From Diadema setosum (taxonomy: Eukaryota; Echinodermata; Echinoidea; Diadematoida; Diadematidae), in contig CM067067.1 of assembly GCA_033980235.1 (NCBI GenBank), forward strand, positions 18,543,239-18,607,238: a stretch of 64,000 bases of DNA, written 5' to 3'. The position numbers were made by a program, and so were the translations under genes. The notes beneath the pieces are model-generated. The model saw only the letters and a list, made by a program, of their open reading frames with translations, made no database searches and was not told the DNA's origin. Positions 37,880 to 49,200 of the stretch are shown in pieces (position 1 is the stretch's first letter; every line of letters begins with the position of its first letter).

Positions 37880-40800
37880 TAACATCTAGGTGTGCAACTT
37901 TATAATAATATTTGCTGTCTCTAATCCTTGATAAAAAAAAAAAAATCCCCCAATGAATCTTGTTAGCAAATTTCATAATAATTTCTTTGTTTTTGAATTC
38001 ACACTGTGTCCACACTGTACTCCCATTTCTTCGTATCATTTTTGAGGAGAGAGCAGGTGGGTTTAAATTGTCATTCTTTTCATAAACATAGAGCATTGAT
38101 AGCCTGTTGCTCATGGCATAGTTTTAATTTAAACTAAATGCTTCACATGAGATGAGGTATCAGCTCGAAGAAACACATCTTTCACAAATATTTCATGGAA
38201 GGCAGGTATATAAATTATATATACTAATTTTACTGACATATATATGTTTGTGTGTGTTATATTCTCCATATATCTTGGAAGGAATACATCAGATCAAGAA
38301 TACATAGTATTACTAACCACACTTCCTATTTTGTGCTGAAATGGTAGAACTGGGGAATCACCATGGCATTGCTTTTTTCCAGTAGCCTTTATGATCTTAT
38401 ACTCATTATCAGAAAGCTAAAAAAAGTATGTTTGACTCAGCATTTTGCATTGCAGTGTAATACTTGTTTTTATTGAGCAGTTAAGACAATGAATTATGTT
38501 GATATCAGGTAACTGCTCTGATTTCCATAATATTGCAACAGGGAGAGAGACAAACAGAAATATCTTGATAGATACCATGATCTTGGAAGGCATCTATGTT
38601 TCCACAACAGACATTATCTTTCAGCATTAGTCATTATACCTAGCAAGACAGTTATTCAACTATGCTGCTATTTCTTTAGTTTTTTCTTCATTTTCTTATG
38701 AATATTAAAATTAATGTTTGTCATTAATTGTGTGTTGTGCTAAATTCACTATAAAAAGAAATCAGCTTAAACTATTTTGACATTGTTTATGGTAGATGGA
38801 GGGGGGGGGGGGCTTGAAGAGGATAGATTTTTTTCTGGGGGGGGGGATTACTGTATTCATAGTGACAATGAGTGTAGGACAGCCATGTTTACCTGCTGTG
38901 ATATGGCCATGTATGTGACAGACCATACATCTAGCTATGGCACACCTGTGTGGGGATATCTCTTAGGTGTGATCACCTAATCTTGTGAAAAATGTTGGGG
39001 GGGGGGGTGTGAGAGGGGGGACATGGAAATACCGTATTAGGTACATTAACATCAACGGCGATATACAGCATTATTTTGTAATGTGAATGAAAATACACCA
39101 CAAAGATACATAGCGAAATACCATGGTATTTAGATTACTAATTCAAACTTCGCATGTAATACGAGTACGAGATTTGAGTATGAATCATGTGATGAAATAT
39201 CAGGAGCGTCTTTCTCAAGTGACCTGCTTGTGATTGTATGCACAATGCCGAATGCTTTCCATAGATACCACAATTAATATTTCGGGAATGAGAATGGTAC
39301 CAAGTGAAATACTGCGGTATCTGTAACCATGGTATTCCGCCTATGAGAACAGTGCCAACAAATTTCAAGGTACTTAATAGTACTTTGATAATTCTAATTT
39401 GAATGTACCTACGGGCCGACTTCAGGATGCTCAATTGAACCAGCTGATTTTTATCTCCTGAAATCATGTTTGCACATGATTCTTATGTCAATAGATGTGA
39501 GACATTGTATAGCAAGGTGCAATCTGTGGTTGTTGTTGTTGTTTTTTTCTTTAAGTCTGGGAAGCAAAATCCAAAGAAGACACAAGTTTCTGTCAATCAA
39601 GGCTTTACACTGTTCTTTTTGCAGCAGAGATCTAATCTTTCAAATGTTAATGCCTTACCTCCTTTTCCAAGAAAGATTTGATGAGGTGACTCATAGATAT
39701 TCATAGATTTTAAGTTATTTAGTCTAACATGTGTCCTTGTCTTGTTACAGATCATGCATTTCAGGCTTTTCACCTTTTGTAAGTTCTTTAACAAGGGATT
39801 TTATCAAGCAGTTTGACTATTAAAAGCATAATTATATAGATCTTACTAGTGGAGAAAATATGTGAAGCATTAAATGAATCATACAGGATGAATTTGAAAA
39901 GGTTGCAAAATGAAAATGATCCTCCATGGACTTTGTGACATGAAGTATGATCTTTCCTTTTTTTCTGAGAACTGAGGAAAATCTGTTGATCAGCAACCTC
40001 CAAGAGTGCTTGTGGTTTTCTGATTTTACCTTGCATTGTGGACACGTGTGTTTGCACTGGGGTCTTGAGCACAATCATATCCTGTGCTGGGAACAGAGAT
40101 TAGCCTGCGGTTCAACACCTTTTGTCATAACTACAAACATGTATTATTGCATTGTATTAACCATTGAAGGACAATGCTAATCTCATTAGAGGTGAGTGTG
40201 TGCGTTTGCATGAGTTTGTGTGTGTGTGTGTATGTGCGTGTGTGTATGTGTGTGTGTGTGATGTTGGCCATGAGGAAATGTATAACAAGCAGTCACAGAA
40301 CCAAACAATAATCAGTCTTTGAATATGGTCATGTTTTTGTTTTTGTTTTTTTTTCTTCTTTTGGACTGAGCTAATACCGTCCCACGCTGAGCTTGAAGGT
40401 GGCTCAGATGTTTGAAGTTACGTGGAACATATGTTATATGTTACATAGGACATATACCATATGTTATATGTTACATGGGACATTTAACATGTTACATATT
40501 ACATGGAACATATAATATATGTGTTATGTTATAGATGGAGTGAAGTATGAATTTGTCTTGTTTGGGACATACCAGGTATCTGTCTCTATGATACTATTAC
40601 CTCAGCAAAAGAGTATAACCAGTATTATCCTGAACAGTCCCGATGACTTGTTATCAGTCTGCAATATCCCAAATCGTCTTATAGTATTCAATACTAATCT
40701 TTAGATAATCAGCATAAATGTTACTATGGAACACTTGAAGTATTTTATCATTTTCATCTCAAAGTTCAATCATAAATGTGAAAGAATATGGACAGTGTAA

Positions 40801-42110
40801 AGACAAAAGTGGCAACCATAACATGATTTTTTTTTAAAATTCAAAATGAGTATACAAATGCAATGTGATTGTGGTGATCACTTAATGGGAGAGTTGCTGC
40901 AAGACCACATATATTTCAAATTTTGGTGAAAATCACTCTTTTGGATTAATTGTCAAATAATCAGTCCTGTGATGCACCATCCATTTCGTAGCGGTCTTAT
41001 CCCCAAAATGAAGCCACCAGAGCATGTCAAAGGGAAGACAATATCATTTGAGACAGTACTTTGGCCATCAAGTTGTTTTTGCTCTTCAAAACATATTGAC
41101 ATTTTTGGAGATACCAGGTTTTATCACCCCAACAGTGATATGCTGTTTACTTTTTTTTTTCCTGTGGGTTTTCCCCACACAATTTGGCTGATGTGGTGAT
41201 TTTAATGTTCATTTAACACTATCTGTATGAAACAAATGTTTCTCTGATGATTAATTATCACTGACCTCTTGAGATATCAAACTGGATTCTATGCAAAAAA
41301 AACCCCAACAAACATGATGGATTTCCACTAATATCTCCGCTGAAGTCTTGTCAGAGAAAATCTCTGAATAGGAATGTTTACACCAAGCAGAGAGAGGGCA
41401 CTTTATGGTGCACATCTTTGTTGAACATTTGCGGAAGGAGGAGAATGATTAAGCTCATTAATCATGTGACCGACAAATAGTGGAATGGCTTTGATTTCTG
41501 CAATCATAAATCAAGATATGTTCCTTGGGATGCTGGGGGAAGTGTGCTGGGAGACACAACAGGTACTTTGGCCTGGTTTCAAGGCTGTAGGCTGTTTTTC
41601 CTTACTCTTGCCTGCACCTTTCAATTAACGGCACATGTATGGTAGAGGACAAAAGAAATCCCCATGATTTGTGCAATAAATCAATGGCAGGAAATAGTCA
41701 CTGATGAATAGCACATGTTTTCTTCTTTTTTTCTATAATGTCAAATTTAGCTATAATATGCAGAAAGTTCCTTTAATAAGAGGGAAAAAATGTTACTATT
41801 GAATGACAATCCATGGACTTGAAGTAAGACTGCCAACTAGCTACAATGCCCCATTAGGTGAGATGTGTGTACACAACAATGAAACAAATTAAGAGGAATG
41901 AATGCCTAATCAGTCTCTGTTTTTGATATATTTACTATTTCTATAGATTACCTGTGACTTCAATCAAGAACCCATTCCACTGAAAGGTAGCTAAGCACTA
42001 ACTTTTAATTCAAATGATATTGAATAATCTTTAAAACATATTTGCATATCTATTGTCTGCCCCACATGGATCTTCTGGTCGTCCTATATACTGTGTGGAC
42101 ATACTCAAGG
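37880..42110. other. Unique non-coding stretch with small repeats
   Basis: Poly-G at about 38802-38812, 38838-38845 and 38997-39007; TG repeats at about 40218-40260; and a degenerate tandem array of GTTATATGTTACAT / GGACATATA units at about 40428-40530. An acceptor-like site with GTACTT donor near 41514-41563 leaves an open frame, but the sites are weak and I do not call it. Confidence 0.45.
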
Positions 42111-42115
42111 GAAAT

Positions 42116-42245
42116 ACAGTCAACCTTGGCTAAGTTGACCTTGCACAAGTCGAATACGAGTAATTGCCTAGGTTGAAGTTCTTTTCAAGTCCTCTTTATA
42201 TTTTACTGATTTTAATCCCTCATAGGTCAAATTTTCCCTAAGTAG
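42116..42245 (+). mobile_element. Possible MITE remnant (ACAGTCAACCTTGG)
   Basis: The segment starts ACAGTCAACCTTGGCTAAGT and contains TTGACCTTGCACAAGTCGAA and, near the other end, GGTCAAATTTTCCCTAAGTA. The AAGTyGA motifs recur in this small block in a way that resembles mariner/pogo-type repeat ends. The right terminus is not clear and no second copy is seen here. Confidence 0.3.
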
Positions 42246-42321
42246 AAGCTATTCCTTCAGTCCAAATGTTAAAGGCATAATCTACCATTTGCAGATAAAA
42301 CAACAACCCAGCAATGGTGCT

Positions 42322-43730
42322 TTAAAGATAATATAAAGTTTTGGTATTACCTCAAAAGTTTCCCTGAATTTCCTTGTCTTAGTTTGTGTTTCAGGTTAAA
42401 GTATCTTTCATATAACTAACACTGTGAGACTTACTCGCCCCAAAGTGCTCTCATGTCTTAGTAATCATGCAATAATGGTTTCGTACCAGAGCCACCGCCG
42501 TACGGCGACGAGGTAGTACACGTATTGTACGAAACCATTATTGCATGATAACTGTGACCAGCAGTGTGCAGCCCCATACGCATACTGAGTAGCTAACTGC
42601 GACCAGCAGCCCCATACGCATAGCTAAATGGAGCTTCACATTGTACCTTACAGGATCATGACAGATTTAGTATTGCGGGTAAACATCAACTTAAAATCCA
42701 AAAATTTCTTCAATTTGAAGACTTACCAGTTAAAGGGTGTGTACAGTTCTGGTCGAGGTGAGGATTTAGCTTTTAACATTTTGCGAGATATTCAGAAACC
42801 ACTCTATGAGATGGCAAAGAGCATGCAGTTCTAAGGGGTATCAAAAGTTTATTCGATGAAAATCGGTTTTGAAATGGCTGAGATATCCAAAAACAAGGTG
42901 AAACAAAGAGATCCTAATAAAGTTGTGGCATGTCGCCTTTTATTATTAGCACTTTTTTTTATATCTCAGCCATTTGAAAACCAATTTTCATCGAATAAAC
43001 GTTGAATCCTTCTTAAAATTACATGCTCTTTCATATTTCATACGAGGCTTTTCATTATCTCACTTAGGAATGTTCAAAACATGAATCCCCACCTCAACCA
43101 GTACTGTACAGTCCCTTTAAGTTGAAGTATTGAAAACAGGCTTCGGGCAACGTTTGGTTTTGCCAATAGTCCCTTTCTGTTCGAATTGATGACCGAATGT
43201 GACTCGGTCGAGAGGACCTTTGGAGAGCTACACTGAATACTACGGCCAGCGCATGCGCACACAAACATCTTATCCGTTCATGGATTTGAAATTTGTTCGC
43301 ATGTGATGTGTGCGTATGCGCTGGCCGTAGTAATCAGTGTATGTAGCTTTCCCAAGGTCCTCTCGACAGAGTCACATTCAGTCATCAATTCGAATAGAAA
43401 GGGACTATTGGCAGAACCAAACGTTGCCTGAAGCCTGTTTTCAAGACTTCAACTTAATTGGTAAGTCTTCAAATTGAAGAATTTTTTGGATTTTAGGTTG
43501 ATATTTACCCACGATACTAAATCTGTCATGATCCTGAATGCTACAATGCGAAGCCCCATTACGCTATGCGTATGAGGCTGCTGGTCGCAGTTAATTGCAT
43601 GATTACTAAGAAATGAGAGCACTATGGGGCGAGTAAGTCTCACAGTGTTAGTTATATGAAAGGTACTTTAACCTGAAACACGGAAATTCAGGGAGACTTT
43701 TGAGGTACCAAAACTTTTTATTATCTTTAA
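42322..43730. mobile_element. Fold-back TTAA element B, copy 1, inserted in family A
   Basis: Ends are TTAA (42322-42325) AGATAATATAAAGTTTTGGT and CCAAAACTTTTTATTATCT then TTAA (43727-43730). The arms are complementary for several hundred bases, with paired blocks CTTACTCGCCCCAAAGTGCT, ACTGCGACCAGCAGCCCCAT and CAACTTAAAATCC in the left arm and their complements in the right. The palindromic core lies at about 43230-43330 (CATGCGCACACAAACATC). A closely related copy lies at 59881-60911. No transposase is encoded. A smaller element sits in the left arm at 42734-43116. Confidence 0.88.
42730..43120. mobile_element. TTAA MITE C nested in element B
   Basis: TTAA (42730-42733), then AGGGTGTGTACAGTTCTGGT with GAGGTGAGG; at the other end CCCACCTCAACC, AGTACTGTACAGTCCCT and TTAA (43117-43120). 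The interior also pairs: TTATTCGATGAAAATCGGTT with AACCAATTTTCATCGAATAA, and AATGGCTGAGATAT with ATATCTCAGCCATT. In the sister element at 60180 the same place reads ACTTACCAATTAAGTTGAAG, with a single TTAA and no insert. So the insertion and its exact TTAA duplication are visible directly by comparison. Non-coding. Confidence 0.93.
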
Positions 43731-44043
43731 AAATAGTTTTAAAATGTGAGTTAAGGATAGAAACAACCACTGTAAAATTTTGAATTGGTAAAATTGATGC
43801 TAAGTATTGTTAAATATACAATATGTAAACAATAGTTATGATAAAAATGTTTCCAGACTAAACCATGTACAGTTACGGTTTATTGAGAAAAATACAGATA
43901 TCTTCGTATATTTTAGGCTTTATCGCGAAAATTTCATATGATAGGATGTTTTGTGGTACAACAGACCTACACATATATGCATTTATTCATATCTTGAAAA
44001 AAATTTTTAAACCACTGTTCCCAAAGGTAAACAGGACCTTTAA

Positions 44044-45493
44044 TAGGCAAGGTTGACTATAGTCTTAAGTCAAGTCTAACTATAGGTGCTAGCTAAATGG
44101 CCACTTATGGCAGTTGAGGAAGTTGCCTCTTGTATGGAAGTTTAGCATGAGAAGGAGACTCTGTCAGTAGGGCAGCAGCAGCTATTTCTAGTCTGCACTT
44201 CCACAAAACTCAGCTGATGACATATGCGCCTTACTCGCTTGGTGGGATACCTCTATCCTCTCTTCTTCTGAACCCCCACCTTTTTTTTTAACCCTCCAAG
44301 AACCACCATTTGAAATTTGGCATTGACACCTGGTGCAGTGTGGTTGCCATTGACAATGACAGCACTTATAGTCCATGTTCCCTCTCTTCTTCTCCCAACA
44401 GACTCCTCCCCCAACAACCTGGGCTGTTCAATTCGTGTCGTTCAAGTTTGCATCGAGAGTCCAGCTATGTGGTTCAGGTTGATATGATGCATCCTTCTTC
44501 AGCTGTCCCCTAGGACAGCTTATAGGAAGCCTGTCTGGTCTGACCACTAGCCCAAGTAGATCCAGCAGTGCCCCTTTCTGTGAAATGTTGAAATAGCACC
44601 AAGATGATGGCTTGTGACTCAATGAAGTGCCTTGTTTAGGCCAAGAGAGGCAACAAATTGGCTGTCAACCCATTGAAGACTAGTCTTGAGGCACATATGA
44701 GTTTTTAACAAATTGCCCTTTTGCAACAATTTATCCCTTCTATGTCTTTTGAATTGCATAACCAGTTATACCTACTGAACTCCCAGATAATCATTGGAAA
44801 AATCTATGCTTGTTATTAGAGATGAATTTCTGGTCCTACATTTCACAACAAGAAGCAATGGTATCTATCACAGGCATGAACAAATTCATATTCCAAATGC
44901 AAGCTTCATTGGTGTGGAAGTCCCTTCAACAGCAAGGGGAGCCCAGCGGAATGTGCTTCTCAGTTAGGTGCTGGTGTTTGAATGGCCAAGCATTTCGGGC
45001 CAGCCTTTCCCATTGAATTCACATTGAACATGCAGGACTTATTCAAAGGGCAAGAAGAATATAACTGTTGTTTGGGTGGAGTTCATAGCAGAGAATCTTT
45101 CTTACTGAATATACTGAATGGATGACCCATGGTGTACCCACTGAAAATATCACCTTGGGCATTTCACAAAGAATGTTAGATGATCTGAAATCTTTACAGA
45201 TTAATTTATGGTATGCTGGATGTGCCTTCAATGATATTCCAACTTCCAAATGAAAATGAAAATTATGTAGACTTTTTCATGCTGGTGTTGATATGATTAT
45301 CATACCAAATAAAATAAGGGACAAACGAATTTCTCAGTAAATTTTGATAACAATTTGAAGTGGATTCAGAAAACATAAAATAAGAGGTAATAATGAAGCC
45401 AAGCAGCATGCAATAATTATAAGTTGATCTTGATTTTTAATATTGACTTAAATTCTTTGTGAAACACTCTCTTGGTCTGAAAGGGGTAAGAGA
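44044..45493. other. Unique non-coding stretch
   Basis: A strong acceptor-like tract (CCCTCTCTTCTTCTCCCAACAG) ends at 44400 and is followed by frames open for 25-35 codons, but no good donor appears and the frame is ambiguous. The open frame at 44810-45016 has no family match I recognise. Confidence 0.4.
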
Positions 45494-45737
45494 TACTGTA
45501 TACACCGAATATTTGACAAGGTTTTTATTTTCGCAAATTTCGCGAGTCGGGTGCTGTTCGCGAAATTAAAGACATGCGAAAATATTGACTCTGATCCCGA
45601 TGTCAATGTGACGTACGCATTTGCATTTCTCTGTTCAGTACAGGACTCCATGATCGCGAATTCAACCACTTGTGAAGTCGTCGGGATTTCCCGATTCGCG
45701 AAAATTTAGACTCGCAAAATATATGGCGTATACAGTA
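45494..45737. mobile_element. Palindromic MITE, TACTGTATAC ends
   Basis: TACTGTATAC (45494-45503) is matched by GTATACAGTA (45728-45737). The subterminal sequence TTTTATTTTCGCAAATTTCG / CGAGTC on the left pairs with GATTCGCGAAAATTTAGACT / CGAG on the right. The interior is rich in TTCGCGAA and other CpG words compared with its flanks. It encodes nothing. Confidence 0.75.
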
Positions 45738-45912
45738 GTATAGAGCACACAAAGTACAGGTTTGGTGGTTTCATCCTGGTACATTGTTATTCAGCAGAAG
45801 TGAGAAAAGATAACTGAAGGGTGTAAAACATCATGTGGAGTTTATGGAGTTAACTTCTTTTGGCTTTTTCTTGCTGATGATTTCAGCTTACAGATAGAGA
45901 CAGATCTTCATT

Positions 45913-46211
45913 ACCTCCTCCCTGGGAGGAGGTTATGTTTTCATCAGCATTTGTTTGTTTGTTTGTTGGTTTTTTGGTTGGTTTGTCTCTGTGCAAAATA
46001 ACTCAAAAAGTTGTGAACGAATTTGAATGAAACTTACAGGAAAGGTTGAGAATGGCACAAGGAACTGATCGTGAAATTTTGGTAGTGATCTGGGAATTTT
46101 TGTTGATTTTATGAAGGATTTTTAATATTTTGGCAGGTAGGGTCAATGAACTGGAGAGTTCAAGCTGCGTATTTTTGAGGTTTTATACATACACTAAAGT
46201 GTGTGCTCTAG
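45913..46211 (+). mobile_element. Helentron-like short element 1: 5' hairpin, (TTTG)n, 3' hairpin, CTAG
   Basis: ACCTCCTCCCTGGGAGGAGGT forms a perfect hairpin at 45913-45933 (loop included), followed by TATGTTTTCATC, a TTTGTTTGTTTGTTTG block, and CAAAATAACTCAAAAAGTTG...AATGAAACTTAC. At the other end ACACTAAAGTGT (46191-46202) forms a small hairpin six bases before CTAG (46208-46211), followed by T. The 5' hairpin - TATG - tetranucleotide repeat - 'AATGAAACTT' - 3' hairpin - CTAG order matches the element at 55335-56910. A 3' hairpin before CTAG is a Helitron hallmark. Confidence 0.55.
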
Positions 46212-46215
46212 TTTC

Positions 46216-49200
46216 TGCTAGGGCGAGGCACCGCGCAGCTGGAAGCTGATGACGTAACAAAAGGCTTCTATATTGGGAATTCGGGCGATATTCAGCATGC
46301 AAATGACGTATGAGTGGAAATCACTGATCTCAATGGAAGGATAAGATCAGTAGTGGAAATGAGCTGCCTGGTGGAAGTCTGCGTTCTCAGAGTGCTTCTC
46401 TTGTTTTATGTTTTCCCTCATACACCAGTTTTGACTTGCCTTGATTTGATTAATGTATTCATTCACTTACTTGGGCAGTCATCAATGTATTATTCCTGGC
46501 AATTCTTCATGTTTAATAGGAACATAAAGATATTTTGGAGGAAAACTGAAGTCATATTCCATCTTGAATTCCTATGTCTGTGAACATATGCTAATAGGGA
46601 TAACTGGGAGATGGATACAATTTCCTATTTTTGCAATATTTCCATTGATCAGATTCTATTCTTGACTTTTCAGAGTTAATTTATTTCCATTGATTAAATT
46701 CTTTTCTTAAATTTCAGGGTTACTTGGTCGCAATGCATAGCTATATGTACTCCGTTCAGTGAATTGCTACAAACAGTTAATATTTAAATGATTTCCAGCA
46801 CCACCCTCCCCCTCTCCCTTGAGATCATTAAAACAAAAACAACAAAAGGTGACAGGTCTTCAGAAAATAGGCTGCTCTAGTTTGTATCGCGCTTGAAATG
46901 TCTCCTTTTCCAGACAGAGCATGTTCACATTGCAGTTAAAATAGGCATATACTTTCTATGAGGGTTCTCCCATATTGGCCAGTGAAGTAATGACGTTTTC
47001 AACACTTGCACGGGAGAAAAAAAAAACAAAGAAGACTATTTTTATATTGATTACAAGTCTGAGTGAGTATAGGAGGATTATGTGCTTGTCTGGAGAGAAC
47101 ATATGATGGTTTGTTGAACTTAGCCCCACTCTCGCACATCTTGTAACCATGAGCAGAACGTGAGTGTTTGTTTCCTGATGTGGGTAAAGATTGTGTAAGA
47201 AAGTCGGATGTGATGAGATATGAACAATGGTCTGAGTTTGCAATGATTTGAAAGTATCAGCAAACATCAACAGTCTATCAGTATTACAATTTATCAACTA
47301 CGTAATTCAGAAAGTTTGTCTACAATGAAATTGGATCAACAAGGAAATTAGATTTCATGAAATTGGATTAAATTAACAAAAATATTCAAATGATAAAAAA
47401 AGAAGAAATGAATGATAACTACCTGCTGAAAATGAAGCAAAGCTCAGCATAGCATAATCAGTAGAATGTCTTGAATTTTGTTTACCATCTGTTCTGCTAT
47501 TGAAAGCTTGTAGCAGAGGATTACATTTTATTTGAAGATGTGGAATATATTCTCTTAACCTTTAAATAGAATTATGAGCTTACTGTCTTGCATAGCTGGA
47601 GAAAGAAAGTAGATTTCCACTTGTCATCTTTATGCAAAGTTACACACATAAAAGAAATTGGGACATAATGGTTACAGATACAGATATAGAACATGATGAA
47701 AAGGTATTGAATCATGGAAGGAATGTAATGTCTAATAATGTGTTGAAATATAAAATCAACATTGAGGATTAGAGAAATTTGATTAAATTAACAAAAATAT
47801 TCAAATTTAACCACCAGACCTACTGCTGTAATTTCTAAGGAGTGAATCTCAGATCATGAAGGCCATCATTCTTTTTTAGAACTATATCTATTTGTCGAGA
47901 GGTAATAAGTTTATTGGAAAGGATGATATTCAAATTATGCCCTTTCAGGCAATGTGCAATGCATTGGGACAAAATATCAGAATAAAACAGAAGAGCAATA
48001 TCTTACTACGCAGAGCTGTATGTTGTACATTCGTTCTTTTTGTACAGATTTCATATAAAATCCATACATTCTGGCTGATTCTTAAAAGTACAAGCTAGAT
48101 TTGCTATGTTTACTATTTTGATTCTTTGCTCCATATAAAATCAAAATAGCTTTTAATTCCTGTTTGGTATTAGATGCATTCAGTATTGTGTTTTCAGGTA
48201 CGCATTGTTATTGACGCAGACACAAAATGCCTGAAGATAAACCCAAAGTTATGCACATGCACAAACACATCTTTCTTTCGTACTAAGCATGTCATGCCCT
48301 ACGATATTTCAAAGATGAAAAGTATAGAAATATAGAAGATGTGGAATATGACTGATGTACAGTGGATTACATTATTGAAACAGCACATTGTTTGTCTTGC
48401 ATTAGCTCTACTGGAGGAAAAATTGGTTTCTGTTTTTCTTGCGCACCCATATGGGTCAGAAATCTGCAATTTGGCAGATTTCCGCAGGAAATGCAGTGTT
48501 TTACGTGAAAAAAAAAATACTCCCAAAAAATTGTGATTGTCATTGAACCTAACTTCTATATAAGGGCTTATGAGCAACACCAGTATACTTATTGATGCAC
48601 TCCCTCCACCTTATTTATCCAGCAATTGCAAATGAATTCCATTGATTCCAACATCAATGTTAAAGTGCAAAAGGATCTAGTTTATAACCAAACTTTACAA
48701 GGTAATTATGGATAACAATGACTGTATTTTTAGCACAATGGCAAACAAGATATTTTATAGGGGGAAAAATGTGTTGTCATCATGTTAATAAAAATGTTAA
48801 CAGTGTGTGTGGGTGTTAAAATATGCTTAGTTCGCACAGGTCCTTGCCATTTTGAGAAGTGTGCATGACCTGTTTGCGACAGGTATATCTAATGTCCTAG
48901 TTTGATATCAGTGTCTCAATGCCTGTTGTGTGGGCTGCTTTACCTTACGGGGGAAAAAGAAAGAAAAGAATGTTTTGTTTGTGAACTAGATTTAGATCCC
49001 CCGGTCCATTTGATCTGGGCCGACTTGTTTCGTGTGGGCAGATAAAGGCCTGTCGCACTTTCCTCCCCGCAGAAGTAGCTGTCGTAAATCTGAGATTTGG
49101 GTGAAGAAACACGCAAATGGAAGCAAGTTTAGAAGGTTTTTTTTTTTTCGTTCTTTTTTAATAGAAGCATCTCATGCTGGTTGTGGCAGGTATTGATGTA

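Larger units (their letters stand above)
42269..44043 (+). mobile_element. TTAA element family A, copy 3, interrupted by a 1.4-kb insertion
   Basis: The left end TTAA (42269-42272) AGGCATAATCTACCATTTGC continues only to 42325. The right part resumes at 43727 with AAAATAGTTTTAAAATGTGA and runs to GGTAAACAGGACC and TTAA (44040-44043). Joined, the two parts match copy 1 (3619-3974, reversed) in order: CATTTGCAGATAAAAC, GTGCTTTAA, TAGTTTTAAAATGTGAGTTA, AACAATAGTTATGATAAAAA, CTGTTCCCAAAGGTAAAC. The uninterrupted copy 1 reads GTGCTTTAAAATAG across the junction, so it is an empty-site control for the insertion. Confidence 0.85.

Noticed and set aside
40428..40530. Regulatory palindrome array (GTTATATGTTACAT)
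   Set aside because: A degenerate AT-rich tandem repeat explains it; no known factor site or element end is evident.
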